Shown: piece by piece, positions 39,712 through 52,463 of the stretch
How the letters are laid out: each line of letters begins with the position of its first letter
Position numbering within the stretch: the stretch's first letter is position 1
Made by a program: the position numbers and the translations under genes
Notes under the pieces: generated by a model
Databases searched by the model: none
Told to the model about the DNA's origin: nothing
Seen by the model: the letters and a program-made list of their open reading frames with translations, nothing else
Source: Vreelandella zhuhanensis
Lineage (GTDB): Bacteria > Pseudomonadota > Gammaproteobacteria > Pseudomonadales > Halomonadaceae
Length of the DNA stretch: 64,000 nt
Direction of reading: 5' to 3'
Assembly (NCBI RefSeq): GCF_009793355.1
Contig: NZ_WTKP01000004.1
Span: forward strand, 1 to 64,000

Positions 39712-40038
39712 ATGAGCTTGTCACAGGCACAAAAGAAAGCATTTCGCAGCATCGGCCATCACCTCAGCCCCGTCGTCACCGTTTCCGAGAATGGTGTGTC
39801 GGAGAATCTGCTGGCGGAACTCGACCGCGCCCTCAACGATCACGAGCTCATCAAGGTCAAGCTAGCTTTGCCGGAGCGCGATGATCGGGCGGTGATGATC
39901 GGGGAACTACTGGCTGATAGCCGCGCCGAACTGATCCAGACCATCGGCAAGATGGCGCTGCTGTATCGTCACAACCCTCAGGTCAACCCGAAGCTTTCCA
40001 ACATCAAGCGCTTCGAGAATCATCACGGCCGCCACTGA
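39712..40038 (+). CDS. yhbY: YhbY family RNA-binding protein
   Basis: CRS1-YhbY (CRM) domain protein associated with 50S assembly. The 108 residues have the KH-like core LSQAQKKAFRSIGHHLSPVV, the GxxG-equivalent SENGVSENLLAEL and a basic C-terminus. It diverges from rlmE and converges on greA, as in Pseudomonas and E. coli relatives. Confidence 0.93.
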   Translation: MSLSQAQKKAFRSIGHHLSPVVTVSENGVSENLLAELDRALNDHELIKVKLALPERDDRAVMIGELLADSRAELIQTIGKMALLYRHNPQVNPKLSNIKRFENHHGRH

Positions 40039-40076
40039 ACGCATTGCTCGCCCCTAACCGGGGCTAGCCGTACGCA

Positions 40077-40106
40077 AAAGCCCGCGACTTGGTCGCGGGC
40101 TTTTTT
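40077..40106. terminator. Bidirectional terminator between yhbY and greA
   Basis: AAAAGCCCGCGAC (40077-40088 region) pairs with GTCGCGGGCTTTT (40092-40104), loop TTG, with T-runs in both directions. Confidence 0.85.
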
Positions 40107-40120
40107 ATGCCGACAAGACG

Positions 40121-40597
40121 CTAGCTATGTTCGACGTTGCCAATCTCGTACTCGACTTCACCGCCGGGGGTTTTCACCACGACGACATCGCCTTCTTCCT
40201 TACCGATCATGGCTCGCGCAATGGGGGACGTCACGGAGATACGCCCTTCTTTAATATTGGCTTCGTCTTCACCCACGATACGATAGGTAACTTCCTCATC
40301 GGTATTCAGGTTGATCAATTCGACGGTGACACCAAAAATCACCTTGCCCGTTCTGGGCAGCTTGGTCACGTCGATCACCTGAGCGGTGGAAAGTTTGCTT
40401 TCGATCTCCTGAATCCGCCCTTCGATGAATCCTTGCTGCTCACGGGCGGCATGGTATTCAGCATTTTCCTTGAGGTCGCCATGCTCGCGGGCTTCGGCAA
40501 TCGCGGCGATCACCCGAGGGCGCGCTTCACTCTTGAGATGATTCAGCTCATCGCGCAGATTTTTCTCACCAGCGACGGTCATCGGGACCTTATTCAT
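40121..40597 (-). CDS. greA: Transcription elongation factor GreA
   Basis: Enters the RNA polymerase secondary channel and stimulates cleavage of backtracked RNA. The 158 residues have the N-terminal coiled coil (about 1-75, with [18 protein letters not shown] carrying the acidic tip) and a C-terminal FKBP-like domain ([18 protein letters not shown]). Its ATG overlaps the carB stop in an ATGA, so it is coupled to carAB, as in Pseudomonas. Confidence 0.97.
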   Translation of the reverse strand: MNKVPMTVAGEKNLRDELNHLKSEARPRVIAAIAEAREHGDLKENAEYHAAREQQGFIEGRIQEIESKLSTAQVIDVTKLPRTGKVIFGVTVELINLNTDEEVTYRIVGEDEANIKEGRISVTSPIARAMIGKEEGDVVVVKTPGGEVEYEIGNVEHS

Positions 40598-43500
40598 TGC
40601 GTTGCTCCTGCATGCAGTTCCTGTAACCGCCGTACGGTAATGTCACTGCCGTATTCCAGTGCCATGCACACCGCATTAGCGCCCGCCAAGGTGGTGGCAT
40701 AAGGCACCTTGCGTGCAAGTGCGGTACGGCGGATGACCGAAGAGTCGTTGATCGCCTGACGACCTTCGGTGGTATTAACGATATAGGCTATCTCGTCGTT
40801 CTTGAGTAGATCGACGATATGCGGGCGGCCTTCAAAGACTTTATTGACACGCTCCACAGCAAGCCCGGCCGCCTCCAAGGCTACCGCCGTGCCGCTTGTG
40901 GCGCACAACGTGAACCCTAATGCTAGCAGAGAACGGCCAACTTCGATAACACCCGCCTTGTCCGGCTCACGCACCGAAAGAAACGCCTTGCGCTCGCCGC
41001 TAAGCGCCGGAATGGCTTCGCCCGCCCCTAGCTGCGCCTTGTAGAAGGCCTCGGCGAAGGTGTCGCCGCTTCCCATGACTTCCCCAGTAGACTTCATTTC
41101 CGGCGACAGGATGGGGTCGACCCCGGGAAACTTGTTAAACGGGAATACCGCCTCCTTGACACTGTAGAAATGCGGCACGATTTCACGCTCAAAGCCCTGA
41201 TCGGCCAAGGATTTCCCTGCCATGCAGCGTGCGGCGATCTTGGCCAGCGACGTGCCGATGCACTTGGAGACGAAGGGTACCGTGCGCGAGGCACGCGGGT
41301 TGACTTCGATCACGTAGATCTCGCCATCCTGCCAGGCCAGCTGGACGTTCATCAGCCCCACCACACCCAACTCCACGGCCATGCGCTTGACCTGGGCGCG
41401 CATTTCATCCTGCACCTCGGCAGGCAGCGAATACGGCGGCAAAGCGCAGGCGGAGTCGCCGGAGTGAACGCCTGCTTGCTCTACGTGCTGCATGATGCCA
41501 CCGATCACCACTTGCTTGCCGTCGCTGACCGCATCGATATCGATCTCGACGGCCGCACTCAGGAAGTAATCCAGCAGTACCGGCGAATCGTTGGACACCT
41601 TGACCGCATTAGTCATGTAGTTTTCAAGCTCGGAGGCGTCGTAGACGATCTCCATGGCCCGACCGCCCAGCACATAACTGGGACGCACCACCAATGGATA
41701 GCCGATGTTCTCCGCCTTGGCAAAGGCCTCATCGAAGCTGCGCGCCGTGGCGTTGGGTGGCTGCTTGAGACCTAGCTTTTCGATCATCACCTGAAAGCGC
41801 TCGCGATCTTCAGCACGGTCGATGGCATCCGGCGTGGTGCCAATAATCGGCACACCAGCGGCTTCCAGCTCACGAGCAAGCTTGAGCGGTGTCTGACCAC
41901 CAAACTGCACGATCACACCGACCGGTTTTTCCTTGTCGGCGATCTCTAAAACGTCTTCCAACGTCACCGGCTCGAAATAGAGACGGTCCGAGGTATCGTA
42001 ATCGGTGGAGACAGTTTCCGGATTACAGTTGACCATGATGGTCTCGTAACCATCCTCGCGCATCGCCAACGCCGCATGCACGCAGCAATAATCGAACTCG
42101 ATCCCCTGACCGATACGGTTGGGCCCACCGCCCAGCACCATGATTTTCTGGCGATCGGAAACCTCAGCCTCGCACTCTTCCTCATAGGTGGAATACATGT
42201 AGGCGGTATCGGAGGCAAATTCGGCGGCACAGGTATCCACGCGCTTGTAGACCGGGCGAATACCGTGTTTCTGGCGTGTCTTGCGGAACTCTTTATCCGA
42301 GACGCCCAACAGGCTTGCCAGACGCGCATCGGAAAAGCCCTTGCGCTTGATGGCATACAGCTCGCTTGCGCTGAAGTCGGCCAGAGAGCGCTTGGCGACT
42401 TCCTGCTCAGTGCGTACCAGGTCTTCGATCTGCACCAGATACCAGGGGTCGATATTGGTTAGCTCGAAAATTTCCTCGACGCTCATGCCAGCACGCATGG
42501 CATCGGCGATATAAAAGATGCGCTCGGCGCCAGCAGCCTGAAGCTCACCCTTGATACGCGCCATGGCATCCGGTGTGAAATCGGTAATGATCGGATCGAG
42601 ACCGTCGTTGCCGGTTTCCAGACCGCGCAATGCCTTATGCAAGGACTCCTGGAACGTGCGCCCGATGGCCATCACCTCGCCGACCGACTTCATTTGCGTG
42701 GTCAGACGGTCATTGGCCTGAGGAAACTTCTCGAAGGTGAAACGCGGAATCTTGGTGACCACGTAGTCGATCGAAGGCTCGAACGACGCCGGGGTGCGGC
42801 CGCCGGTAATGTCGTTTTGTAGCTCATCCAGGGTGTAACCGATGGCAAGTTTGGCGGCGATCTTGGCGATCGGAAAGCCGGTCGCCTTGGAGGCCAGCGC
42901 CGACGAGCGACTGACGCGGGGGTTCATCTCGATCACCACCATGCGCCCGGTCTTGGGGTCGACACCGAACTGGACGTTGGAGCCACCGGTCTCGACACCG
43001 ATTTCACGCAGCACCGCCAGGGAGGCATCGCGCATGATCTGATATTCTTTATCGGTCAGCGTCTGGGCCGGGGCCACGGTGATGGAATCGCCGGTATGTA
43101 CGCCCATGGGGTCGAAGTTTTCGATCGCACAGACAATGATGCAGTTGTCGTTCCTGTCGCGAACGACTTCCATCTCGTATTCCTTCCAACCCAGCAGCGA
43201 TTCATCGATCAGCAACTCATGGTTGCTGGAAAGCTCGAAGCCGCGCCCACAGATTTCCTCGAACTCTTCCTTGTTGTACGCCACCCCGCCGCCGGAGCCA
43301 CCCATGGTGTAGGAGGGTCGCACGATGGTCGGAAAGCCGAGTTCGGCCTGGATTTCCCAGGCCTCAGCCATGGAGTGAGCCACCTTGGCCTTGGGGCACG
43401 CCAAGCCGATGTTTTTCATTGCCTTGTCGAAGAGGTCGCGATCCTCGGCCTTGTTGATCGCCTCGGCGTTGGCGCCAATCATCTCCACCCCGTATTTCTC

Positions 43501-43824
43501 GAGCACGCCATGCTCGTCCAGCTCCAGGGCGCAGTTGAGCGCGGTCTGGCCGCCCATGGTGGGCAAGATCACATCGGGGCGCTCGGCTTCGATGATCTTC
43601 TCCACCGTCTGCCAGGTAATCGGCTCGATATAGGTGGCATCGGCCATAGCCGGGTCGGTCATGATGGTGGCCGGGTTGGAGTTGACCAGAATGACTCGGT
43701 AGCCTTCCTCGCGCAGCGCCTTGCACGCCTGGGCGCCGGAGTAGTCGAATTCACAGGCCTGGCCGATCACGATCGGGCCAGCGCCAATGATAAGAATGCT
43801 GTTGATATCGGTACGCTTGGGCAT
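40594..43824 (-). CDS. carB: Carbamoyl-phosphate synthase large subunit
   Basis: Makes carbamoyl phosphate from bicarbonate, two ATP and ammonia supplied by CarA; feeds both arginine and pyrimidine synthesis. The 1076 residues show the internal duplication typical of CarB: two ATP-grasp halves (about 1-400 and 555-935) each with a [15 protein letters not shown] / [15 protein letters not shown] opening, an oligomerisation region between, and an MGS-like allosteric domain (about 940-1076). It follows carA after 49 bases. Confidence 0.98.
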   Translation of the reverse strand: MPKRTDINSILIIGAGPIVIGQACEFDYSGAQACKALREEGYRVILVNSNPATIMTDPAMADATYIEPITWQTVEKIIEAERPDVILPTMGGQTALNCALELDEHGVLEKYGVEMIGANAEAINKAEDRDLFDKAMKNIGLACPKAKVAHSMAEAWEIQAELGFPTIVRPSYTMGGSGGGVAYNKEEFEEICGRGFELSSNHELLIDESLLGWKEYEMEVVRDRNDNCIIVCAIENFDPMGVHTGDSITVAPAQTLTDKEYQIMRDASLAVLREIGVETGGSNVQFGVDPKTGRMVVIEMNPRVSRSSALASKATGFPIAKIAAKLAIGYTLDELQNDITGGRTPASFEPSIDYVVTKIPRFTFEKFPQANDRLTTQMKSVGEVMAIGRTFQESLHKALRGLETGNDGLDPIITDFTPDAMARIKGELQAAGAERIFYIADAMRAGMSVEEIFELTNIDPWYLVQIEDLVRTEQEVAKRSLADFSASELYAIKRKGFSDARLASLLGVSDKEFRKTRQKHGIRPVYKRVDTCAAEFASDTAYMYSTYEEECEAEVSDRQKIMVLGGGPNRIGQGIEFDYCCVHAALAMREDGYETIMVNCNPETVSTDYDTSDRLYFEPVTLEDVLEIADKEKPVGVIVQFGGQTPLKLARELEAAGVPIIGTTPDAIDRAEDRERFQVMIEKLGLKQPPNATARSFDEAFAKAENIGYPLVVRPSYVLGGRAMEIVYDASELENYMTNAVKVSNDSPVLLDYFLSAAVEIDIDAVSDGKQVVIGGIMQHVEQAGVHSGDSACALPPYSLPAEVQDEMRAQVKRMAVELGVVGLMNVQLAWQDGEIYVIEVNPRASRTVPFVSKCIGTSLAKIAARCMAGKSLADQGFEREIVPHFYSVKEAVFPFNKFPGVDPILSPEMKSTGEVMGSGDTFAEAFYKAQLGAGEAIPALSGERKAFLSVREPDKAGVIEVGRSLLALGFTLCATSGTAVALEAAGLAVERVNKVFEGRPHIVDLLKNDEIAYIVNTTEGRQAINDSSVIRRTALARKVPYATTLAGANAVCMALEYGSDITVRRLQELHAGATQ

Positions 43825-43873
43825 GACGGTTCCCGCAAAAAAGTGACGAATGACGACGGATTTCGGGCTCGCG

Positions 43874-45034
43874 TTAGCGACGCGCCTGCATCATCGCGAC
43901 AAAACGATCGAACAAGGGTGCGACATCGCGCGGGCCAGGACTGGCTTCCGGATGGCCTTGAAAACTGAAGGCCGGGCGATCGGTACGCTCGATTCCCTGC
44001 AAGGTGCCGTCGAACAGCGAACGGTGCGTGGCGCGCAGTGTCGCGGGCAGCGTCGACTCATCGGCAGCGAAGCCGTGGTTCTGGCTGGTGATCATTACCT
44101 TGCCGGTATCCAGGTCTTGCACCGGATGGTTGGCGCCATGATGGCCATGGCTCATTTTCACTGTCTTGGCGCCACTGGCCAGGGCCAGCAGTTGATGGCC
44201 CAGACAAATACCGAACAAGGGAATATCGGTTTCCAGAAGCTGCTCGATCGCCTTGATGGCGTAATCGCAGGGCTCCGGGTCGCCCGGGCCATTGGCCAGG
44301 AAAACCCCATCGGGGTTCATCGCCAGTACCTCGGCGGCCGGTGTTTGCGCCGGCACCACACTCAGGCGGCAACCGCGTGACGCGAGCATGCGCATGATGT
44401 TGCGCTTGATTCCGTAATCGAAGGCCACCACATGGAAGGGATGCTCGCCTTGGGGGGCATCGGCATGGCCACTACCCAGATCCCATTCACCTTCTGACCA
44501 CTGGTAAGGCGCCTGGCAGGAGACCACCTTGGCCAGATCCATCCCCTTGAGCCCCGGGAACGCCTTGGCTGCTTCAAGCGCACGCTCGACAGCGTCTTCA
44601 CCCTCAGCATCCGGCCCCGCCAGAATCGCCCCTTTCTGAGCCCCCTTGTCGCGCAGAATCCGCGTCAGGCGGCGAGTATCGATATCGGCGATACCCAGGA
44701 CGTTCTGGCTTTTCAGGTAATCGGAAAGAGTCTGTTCACTGCGAAAATTGCTGGCGATCAAGGGTAGGTCACGAATTACCAGGCCGGCAGCAGCGATACC
44801 GCCGGACTCCACGTCTTCAGCGTTAACCCCGGTGTTACCGATATGCGGGTAGGTAAGGGTAACGATCTGACGGGTATAGGAGGGGTCGGTCAGAATCTCC
44901 TGGTAACCGGTCATGGCCGTATTGAACACCACCTCACCGCTGGTTTGTCCATCGGCACCGATGGCCGTGCCATGAAATACACTGCCATCTTCCAGAGCCA
45001 GTATCGCGGGTTTGTTCAATGCGGGTTTGTTCAA
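43874..45034 (-). CDS. carA: Carbamoyl-phosphate synthase small (glutaminase) subunit
   Basis: Releases ammonia from glutamine and channels it to CarB. The C-terminal class I amidotransferase domain has the nucleophile in [15 protein letters not shown] and the His-x-Glu of [11 protein letters not shown]; the N-terminal domain begins [13 protein letters not shown]. No ATG fits; the likely start is TTG 45034, seven bases after GGGAGGA, giving 386 residues. A 15-base tandem duplication places a second TTG-AAC-AAA-CCC copy at 45019, so either could be used. A rightward-side palindrome and a terminator hairpin lie upstream, between carA and dapB. Confidence 0.95.
   Translation of the reverse strand: MNKPALNKPAILALEDGSVFHGTAIGADGQTSGEVVFNTAMTGYQEILTDPSYTRQIVTLTYPHIGNTGVNAEDVESGGIAAAGLVIRDLPLIASNFRSEQTLSDYLKSQNVLGIADIDTRRLTRILRDKGAQKGAILAGPDAEGEDAVERALEAAKAFPGLKGMDLAKVVSCQAPYQWSEGEWDLGSGHADAPQGEHPFHVVAFDYGIKRNIMRMLASRGCRLSVVPAQTPAAEVLAMNPDGVFLANGPGDPEPCDYAIKAIEQLLETDIPLFGICLGHQLLALASGAKTVKMSHGHHGANHPVQDLDTGKVMITSQNHGFAADESTLPATLRATHRSLFDGTLQGIERTDRPAFSFQGHPEASPGPRDVAPLFDRFVAMMQARR
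45005..45034 (-). repeat. Tandem 15-base duplication at the carA start
   Basis: On the minus strand TTGAACAAACCCGCA (45034-45020) is followed at once by TTGAACAAACCCGCG (45019-45005), differing in one base. It duplicates the start codon and the residues NKPA. Confidence 0.9.
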
Positions 45035-45091
45035 GACAAGATCCTCCCATGCTGGTGGAGCCCGTGGGCGCAGGCTCGGCAATCCTGCGGA

Positions 45092-45105
45092 TGCGAACGT
45101 TCGCA
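45092..45105. promoter_or_regulatory. Perfect 14-bp palindrome upstream of carA
   Basis: TGCGAACGTTCGCA is self-complementary and centred about 64 bases upstream of the carA start. It resembles an operator; which regulator binds (arginine- or pyrimidine-responsive are the obvious options) cannot be read from the sequence. Confidence 0.5.
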
Positions 45106-45131
45106 CCCACGATCAACGAATTTCGGGTCGT

Positions 45132-45177
45132 AAAAAAGCGGGACAAAGCCGATGGAAAAATCGGTTTCATCCCGCTT
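45132..45177 (-). terminator. Terminator between dapB and carA
   Basis: AAGCGGGA (45136-45143) and TCCCGCTT (45170-45177) form the outer stem, with an inner GCCGAT/ATCGGT stem; minus-strand T-run at 45132-45137. It ends dapB transcription or attenuates carAB. Confidence 0.8.
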
Positions 45178-45304
45178 GTTGTTCGATGCTCGGGTTGGCC
45201 AACGCAACAAGCGCGTCGCTTTATGACTTCTCTACTTCAGGCACCCGGCCAAAATTTTTGCAATTTTACAGGATTTAGCACCCCTCGACTACCCCCAAGG
45301 AGCC

Positions 45305-48224
<2,920 letters not shown>

Positions 48225-48236
48225 GCTAAAGTCATT

Positions 48237-48270
48237 AAAAAACCCCGACTTCTTGCGAAGGCCGGGGCTT
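48237..48270 (-). terminator. Terminator after dnaJ
   Basis: AACCCCG (48241-48247) with CGGGGCTT (48263-48270) around an inner CTTC-TTGC-GAAG stem; on the minus strand TTTTTT follows. It may also slow the convergent fusion gene, whose side lacks a T-run. Confidence 0.75.
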
Positions 48271-48296
48271 GTTCAACATGCAAAGCACATTGCCTG

Positions 48297-49448
48297 TTAC
48301 GGTTTCATCTCTTCGAAGAACTTCTTCACGCTGTCGAAGAAACCGCTCTTCTTAGGCGAATGGCTGTGCTTGCTGGTGCTGCTCTCCAGGCTTTCCTGGA
48401 ACCGGCGCAGCAGGTCTTTCTGCTCTTCATTGAGCTTGACCGGAGTTTCCACCACCACCTTGCACAGCAGGTCTCCAGGCGGGCCGCCTCGTACCGGCTT
48501 GACACCCTTGCCACGCAAGCGGAACAGCCTGCCTGTCTGGGTCTCGGGCGGAATCTTCAGCTTCAACCGACCGTCCAGGGTTGGCACTTCCAGCTCGCCG
48601 CCCAGCGCCGCGTCAACGAAGTTGATCGGCACCTCGCAGTGCAGATGACGCCCTTCCCGCTGGAAGATATGGTGCGGCTTGATGGCCACCTGGACATACA
48701 GATCCCCGGGTGGGCCACCGTTGATTCCCGCTTCACCTTCGGCGTTCAGGCGAATCCTGTCGCCGGTATCCACGCCGGGCGGAATCTTGACCGACAGGGT
48801 GCGTGTCTCGCGCACACGGCCTTCGCCATTACACTTGTGGCACGGCACCTTGATGTGTTGGCCGCTGCCATGACAGGTCGGGCACGTCTGCTGGACGGCA
48901 AAGAAGCCTTGCTGCATGCGCACCTGGCCATGCCCGGCACAGGTCGGGCAGGTTTCCACGCTGGAACCCGGCTCGGCGCCATTTCCATCGCAGCGGTCAC
49001 ATGCCACATGACGCGGCACTCGGATATCCACTGTGGTCCCGGATACCGCGCTTTCCAGGTCAAGCTCCAGATTGTAGCGCAGGTCCGAACCGCGGGCTGG
49101 GGCATTGGGCCCGCGCCGACGGCCTCCGCCACCTCCACCGAAGATATCGCCGAACACATCGCCGAAGATATCGCTGAAGTCGCCGGCGCCACCTCCACCG
49201 AAGCCGCCACCGCCGCCCTGGCCATCAACGCCTGCATGACCGAACTGGTCATAAGCAGCCCGTTTTTCGTTGTCGCTAAGCACTTCGTAGGCTTCGGAAA
49301 CCTCACGAAATTTTTCGGCGGCAGTACTATCTTCGGGGTTACGGTCAGGGTGGAATTTTTGCGCCAGTCGGCGATAGGCCTGCTTGATCTCTTTCTGATC
49401 GGCCCCTTTTTCCACACCCAGGACTTCGTAATAATCGCGTTTGGACAT
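48297..49448 (-). CDS. dnaJ: Chaperone protein DnaJ
   Basis: J-domain co-chaperone that stimulates DnaK. The 383 residues have the J domain with HPD in QKFHPDRNP (about 32-40), a Gly/Phe-rich region (about 75-115), four CxxCxGxG zinc motifs (about 140-205: [32 protein letters not shown]) and the C-terminal substrate domains. It is 108 bases after dnaK with a strong hairpin between and no sigma-32 promoter of its own that I could see. Confidence 0.98.
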   Translation of the reverse strand: MSKRDYYEVLGVEKGADQKEIKQAYRRLAQKFHPDRNPEDSTAAEKFREVSEAYEVLSDNEKRAAYDQFGHAGVDGQGGGGGFGGGGAGDFSDIFGDVFGDIFGGGGGGRRRGPNAPARGSDLRYNLELDLESAVSGTTVDIRVPRHVACDRCDGNGAEPGSSVETCPTCAGHGQVRMQQGFFAVQQTCPTCHGSGQHIKVPCHKCNGEGRVRETRTLSVKIPPGVDTGDRIRLNAEGEAGINGGPPGDLYVQVAIKPHHIFQREGRHLHCEVPINFVDAALGGELEVPTLDGRLKLKIPPETQTGRLFRLRGKGVKPVRGGPPGDLLCKVVVETPVKLNEEQKDLLRRFQESLESSTSKHSHSPKKSGFFDSVKKFFEEMKP

Positions 49449-49501
49449 GGGTCCTTTGCGCCTCCTGGTTTAAGCAAAGAGTCTTGACCACGGATACAGC
49501 A

Positions 49502-49523
49502 ACGCGGGGGTTGGCCCCCGCGT
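49502..49523. repeat. GC-rich hairpin between dnaK and dnaJ
   Basis: ACGCGGGGG (49502-49510) and CCCCCGCGT (49515-49523), a perfect 9-bp stem with loop TTGG and no T-run. It may stabilise dnaK mRNA or lower read-through to dnaJ. Confidence 0.75.
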
Positions 49524-49556
49524 CACCGCATTCCTTGGCAGAAGCAGAAAGAGTGG

Positions 49557-51479
49557 TTACTGCTTTTTCTTGTCGTCGTTGACTTCTTCGTACTCAGCGT
49601 CAACCACGTCTTCTTCCGGCTTGGCTTCGCTTTCACCGCCTTCTTGCTGGGCGGCATCGGCTTGCTCGGCATAGAGCTTCTGCGCCAGCTTGCCCGAGGC
49701 TTCGGTCAAGGCGTCGACTTTGGTCTGGATCACCTCGCGGTCATCCCCCTTGATCACTTCTTCAAGCTCGGTAATCGCAGTTTCGATCGCCTGCTTCTCG
49801 TCATCCGAGGCCTTGTCACCGGCTTCTTCCAACGTCTTGCGCGTGGCATGAATCATGCCATCGGCCTGGTTACGCAGCTGCACCAACTCTTCGAATTTCT
49901 TGTCCTCGTCGGCATGCGCTTCGGCATCACGTACCATCTGATCGATTTCTTCATCGGTCAGGCCGCTGGACGCCTTGATGACGATGGACTGTTCCTTGTT
50001 GGTGGCCTTGTCTTTCGCCGAGACGTTAAGAATACCGTTGGCATCCAAGTCGAAGGCAACCTCGATCTGCGGCACGCCACGCGGCGCCGGCGGAATGTCG
50101 GCCAGGTCGAAGCGACCCAGTGACTTGTTGCCGGTGGACTGCTTGCGCTCACCCTGCAGGACGTGAATGGTCACGGCCGTCTGGTTGTCATCCGCGGTCG
50201 AGAAGGTTTGGGTCTTCTTGGTCGGGATGGTGGTGTTCTTTTCAATCAGCGGTGTCATCACGCCGCCCATGGTTTCGATACCCAGGGTCAGCGGTGTGAC
50301 GTCAAGTAGCAGTACGTCTTTCACGTCGCCGCCCAATACGCCACCTTGAATGGCGGCACCCACCGCCACGGCTTCGTCCGGGTTGACGTCTTTGCGCGCT
50401 TCCTTGCCGAAGAATTCAGCCGCCTTCTTCTGCACCATCGGCATGCGCGTCTGGCCGCCGACCAGAATCACTTCGTCGATCTCGGAAGCGGAAAGGCCGG
50501 AATCCTTGAGCGCCATCTTGCACGGCTCGAGTGAGCGCTGAACCAGCTCTTCGACCAGGGCTTCCAGCTTGGCGCGGGTCACCTTGACGTTGAGGTGCTT
50601 CGGACCGGTGTTGTCAGCCGTGATGTACGGCAGATTGACGTCGGTCTGCTGGGCGCTGGAAAGCTCGATCTTGGCTTTTTCTGCAGCTTCTTTCAGACGT
50701 TGCATGGCCAGGTTGTCGCCGGACAGATTGATACCGCTATCCGCCTTGAACTGGTCGACCAGATAGTTGATCAACGCCAGGTCGAAGTCTTCACCACCCA
50801 GGAAAGTGTCTCCGTTGGTGGCCAGCACTTCGAACTGAGTTTCGCCGTCGACATCGGCCACTTCGATGATGGAAATATCGAAGGTACCACCCCCCAGGTC
50901 ATAGACCGCGATGGTCTTGTCGCCACGCGATTTGTCCATGCCATAGGCCAGAGCGGCTGCAGTTGGCTCGTTGATGATGCGCTTGACGTCCAGACCGGCG
51001 ATGCGCCCAGCATCCTTGGTCGCCTGACGCTGGCTGTCGTTGAAGTAGGCCGGAACAGTAATGACAGCTTCGGTGACGGTTTCACCCAGGTAGTCTTCCG
51101 CGGTCTTCTTCATTTTCTTCAGCACTTCGGCACTGACCTGCGGCGGCGCCATCTTCTTGTCTTTCACCTGCACCCAGGCATCACCGTTGTCGGCCTCAGT
51201 GATGGTGTAAGGCACCATCTGGATGTCTTTCTGAACCACGTCATCCTTGAAGCGACGGCCGATCAGACGCTTGATGGCGTAGAGGGTATTTTCCGGATTG
51301 GTGACCGCCTGGCGCTTGGCCGCCTGGCCCACCAGGATTTCACCCTCATCGGTGTAAGCAATGATGGAAGGCGTCGTGCGACCGCCTTCAGCGTTTTCAA
51401 TGACCTTGGCGCTGTCGCCGTCAAGCACAGCAACACAGGAGTTAGTGGTGCCCAGGTCGATACCAATGATGCGTCCCAT
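49557..51479 (-). CDS. dnaK: Chaperone protein DnaK (Hsp70)
   Basis: Main cytoplasmic Hsp70. The 640 residues include the actin-like ATPase domain opening [10 protein letters not shown], with [14 protein letters not shown] and the inter-domain linker [10 protein letters not shown] (about 388-397), the beta-sandwich substrate domain and the helical lid; the tail is acidic (about 610-640), ending NDDKKKQ. A sigma-32 promoter lies about 75 bases upstream. Confidence 0.99.
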   Translation of the reverse strand: MGRIIGIDLGTTNSCVAVLDGDSAKVIENAEGGRTTPSIIAYTDEGEILVGQAAKRQAVTNPENTLYAIKRLIGRRFKDDVVQKDIQMVPYTITEADNGDAWVQVKDKKMAPPQVSAEVLKKMKKTAEDYLGETVTEAVITVPAYFNDSQRQATKDAGRIAGLDVKRIINEPTAAALAYGMDKSRGDKTIAVYDLGGGTFDISIIEVADVDGETQFEVLATNGDTFLGGEDFDLALINYLVDQFKADSGINLSGDNLAMQRLKEAAEKAKIELSSAQQTDVNLPYITADNTGPKHLNVKVTRAKLEALVEELVQRSLEPCKMALKDSGLSASEIDEVILVGGQTRMPMVQKKAAEFFGKEARKDVNPDEAVAVGAAIQGGVLGGDVKDVLLLDVTPLTLGIETMGGVMTPLIEKNTTIPTKKTQTFSTADDNQTAVTIHVLQGERKQSTGNKSLGRFDLADIPPAPRGVPQIEVAFDLDANGILNVSAKDKATNKEQSIVIKASSGLTDEEIDQMVRDAEAHADEDKKFEELVQLRNQADGMIHATRKTLEEAGDKASDDEKQAIETAITELEEVIKGDDREVIQTKVDALTEASGKLAQKLYAEQADAAQQEGGESEAKPEEDVVDAEYEEVNDDKKKQ

Positions 51480-51555
51480 AGCGAAAACCTCAAAATTAGT
51501 TGTGACAAAAAATACGAAGATGTTAAGTGCGGCATTTACCGCGGGTTGCCCCTCT

Positions 51556-51585
51556 ATTTGGGGGCCGCCGGCAGCTTTTCAAGGG
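51556..51585 (-). promoter_or_regulatory. Sigma-32 heat-shock promoter of dnaK
   Basis: Minus-strand CCCTTGAA (51578-51585) and CCCCAAAT (51556-51563) with 14 bases between, very close to the CTTGAA-N14-CCCCATNT consensus. Confidence 0.75.
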
Positions 51586-51617
51586 CTTTTTTACCGATTG
51601 AGCATCTGCCCTGCGAC

Positions 51618-52253
51618 TTAACCGGCCTTCTGGCTGACCACTACCATGGCAGGACGAACCAGGCGTCCATTGAGCAGATAGCCCTTCTGCATCACTTCCA
51701 TCACAGTATTGGGCTCAAGCTCAGGGTTAGGCACCATGGCTATGGCTTCATGCACCTGGGGGTCGAACGGTTCACCTTGCGGCTCGATGCTTTCCACGCC
51801 GAACTTGCCCAGTACGTCCAGCTGCATCTTCAGCGTCATCGCCACGCCTTCGCGGTGAACTTCGGAAGCATCCTCGCCCATGGATTCCAAGGCTTTTTCC
51901 AGGCTATCGACCACCGGCAATAGTTCTTTCACGAAGCGCTCCAAGGCGAACTTGCGCACTTTTTCGGCTTCCTGTTCGGCACGTCGACGTACGTTCTGAG
52001 CCTCGGCAGCGGCACGCAAGACCTGGTCATTGGCCTGTTCCAGACTCTGTTCCAGCTCTTGCACACGGGCCGCCAACACATCGGCTTCCGCTTCGCTGCC
52101 CGAGGCTGGCTCCACCAGCGGCTCTTCATCTTCAATCAAGCCTTCAAGTTCCCCTTCCACCAGGCGCTCTTCGGCTTCCTGTTCGGGCGTTTCCGGCTTT
52201 TCATCGCGCCGCTTCAGCTCTTCATCAAGGGGGGTCTGTGGATCTTTAGCCAT
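51618..52253 (-). CDS. grpE: Nucleotide exchange factor GrpE
   Basis: Releases ADP from DnaK. The 211 residues have an acidic, disordered N-terminus (1-60), a long coiled coil (about 65-140, ELEQSLEQANDQVLRAAAEAQN) and the C-terminal beta domain with FDPQVHEAIAMV and VMQKGYLLNGRLVRPAMVVVS. AGGAGA precedes ATG 52253. A sigma-32 promoter lies about 90 bases upstream, between grpE and divergent recN. Confidence 0.97.
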   Translation of the reverse strand: MAKDPQTPLDEELKRRDEKPETPEQEAEERLVEGELEGLIEDEEPLVEPASGSEAEADVLAARVQELEQSLEQANDQVLRAAAEAQNVRRRAEQEAEKVRKFALERFVKELLPVVDSLEKALESMGEDASEVHREGVAMTLKMQLDVLGKFGVESIEPQGEPFDPQVHEAIAMVPNPELEPNTVMEVMQKGYLLNGRLVRPAMVVVSQKAG

Positions 52254-52341
52254 GCGAGTCTCCTGAAAATTTGAGTGATACCGTGCCGACATGAACCCTG
52301 GCATCGCGAGCAACTGTCTAGAAATTATCGTGTGCGGGGCT

Positions 52342-52369
52342 ATATGGGGGCCATGCGCTTGAAGTCAAG
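52342..52369 (-). promoter_or_regulatory. Sigma-32 heat-shock promoter of grpE
   Basis: Minus-strand CTTGAC (52364-52369) and CCCCATAT (52342-52349) are 14 bases apart; one mismatch in the -35 and a nearly perfect -10. Confidence 0.7.
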
Positions 52370-52375
52370 AGGGCG

Positions 52376-52404
52376 TTGCAGCGACTTTTCGGCTACTGTA
52401 TAAA
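52376..52404 (+). promoter_or_regulatory. recN promoter
   Basis: TTGCAG (52376-52381), 17-base spacer, TATAAA (52399-52404), about 60 bases ahead of the recN start. The -10 lies inside the LexA-like box. Confidence 0.6.
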
Positions 52405-52411
52405 TCAACAA
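52396..52411 (+). promoter_or_regulatory. Candidate LexA (SOS) operator of recN
   Basis: CTGT-N8-ACAA, one base off the CTGT-N8-ACAG consensus, in the context TACTGTATA typical of LexA boxes. It covers the -10 of the recN promoter, where repressor would block transcription; recN is LexA-controlled in E. coli and Pseudomonas. Confidence 0.6.
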
Positions 52412-52463
52412 TTCATGTATACCTATCCAGCTGCTCTTATCAGTCTCGGTGCCAGGAGGAAAC

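Noticed and set aside
48360-49487. 375-codon plus-strand open frame opposite dnaJ
   Set aside because: A GC-rich antisense shadow of dnaJ with no ribosome site or family motif.
50595-51923. 442-codon plus-strand open frame opposite dnaK
   Set aside because: Antisense to dnaK and grpE; no domain or start signal seen.
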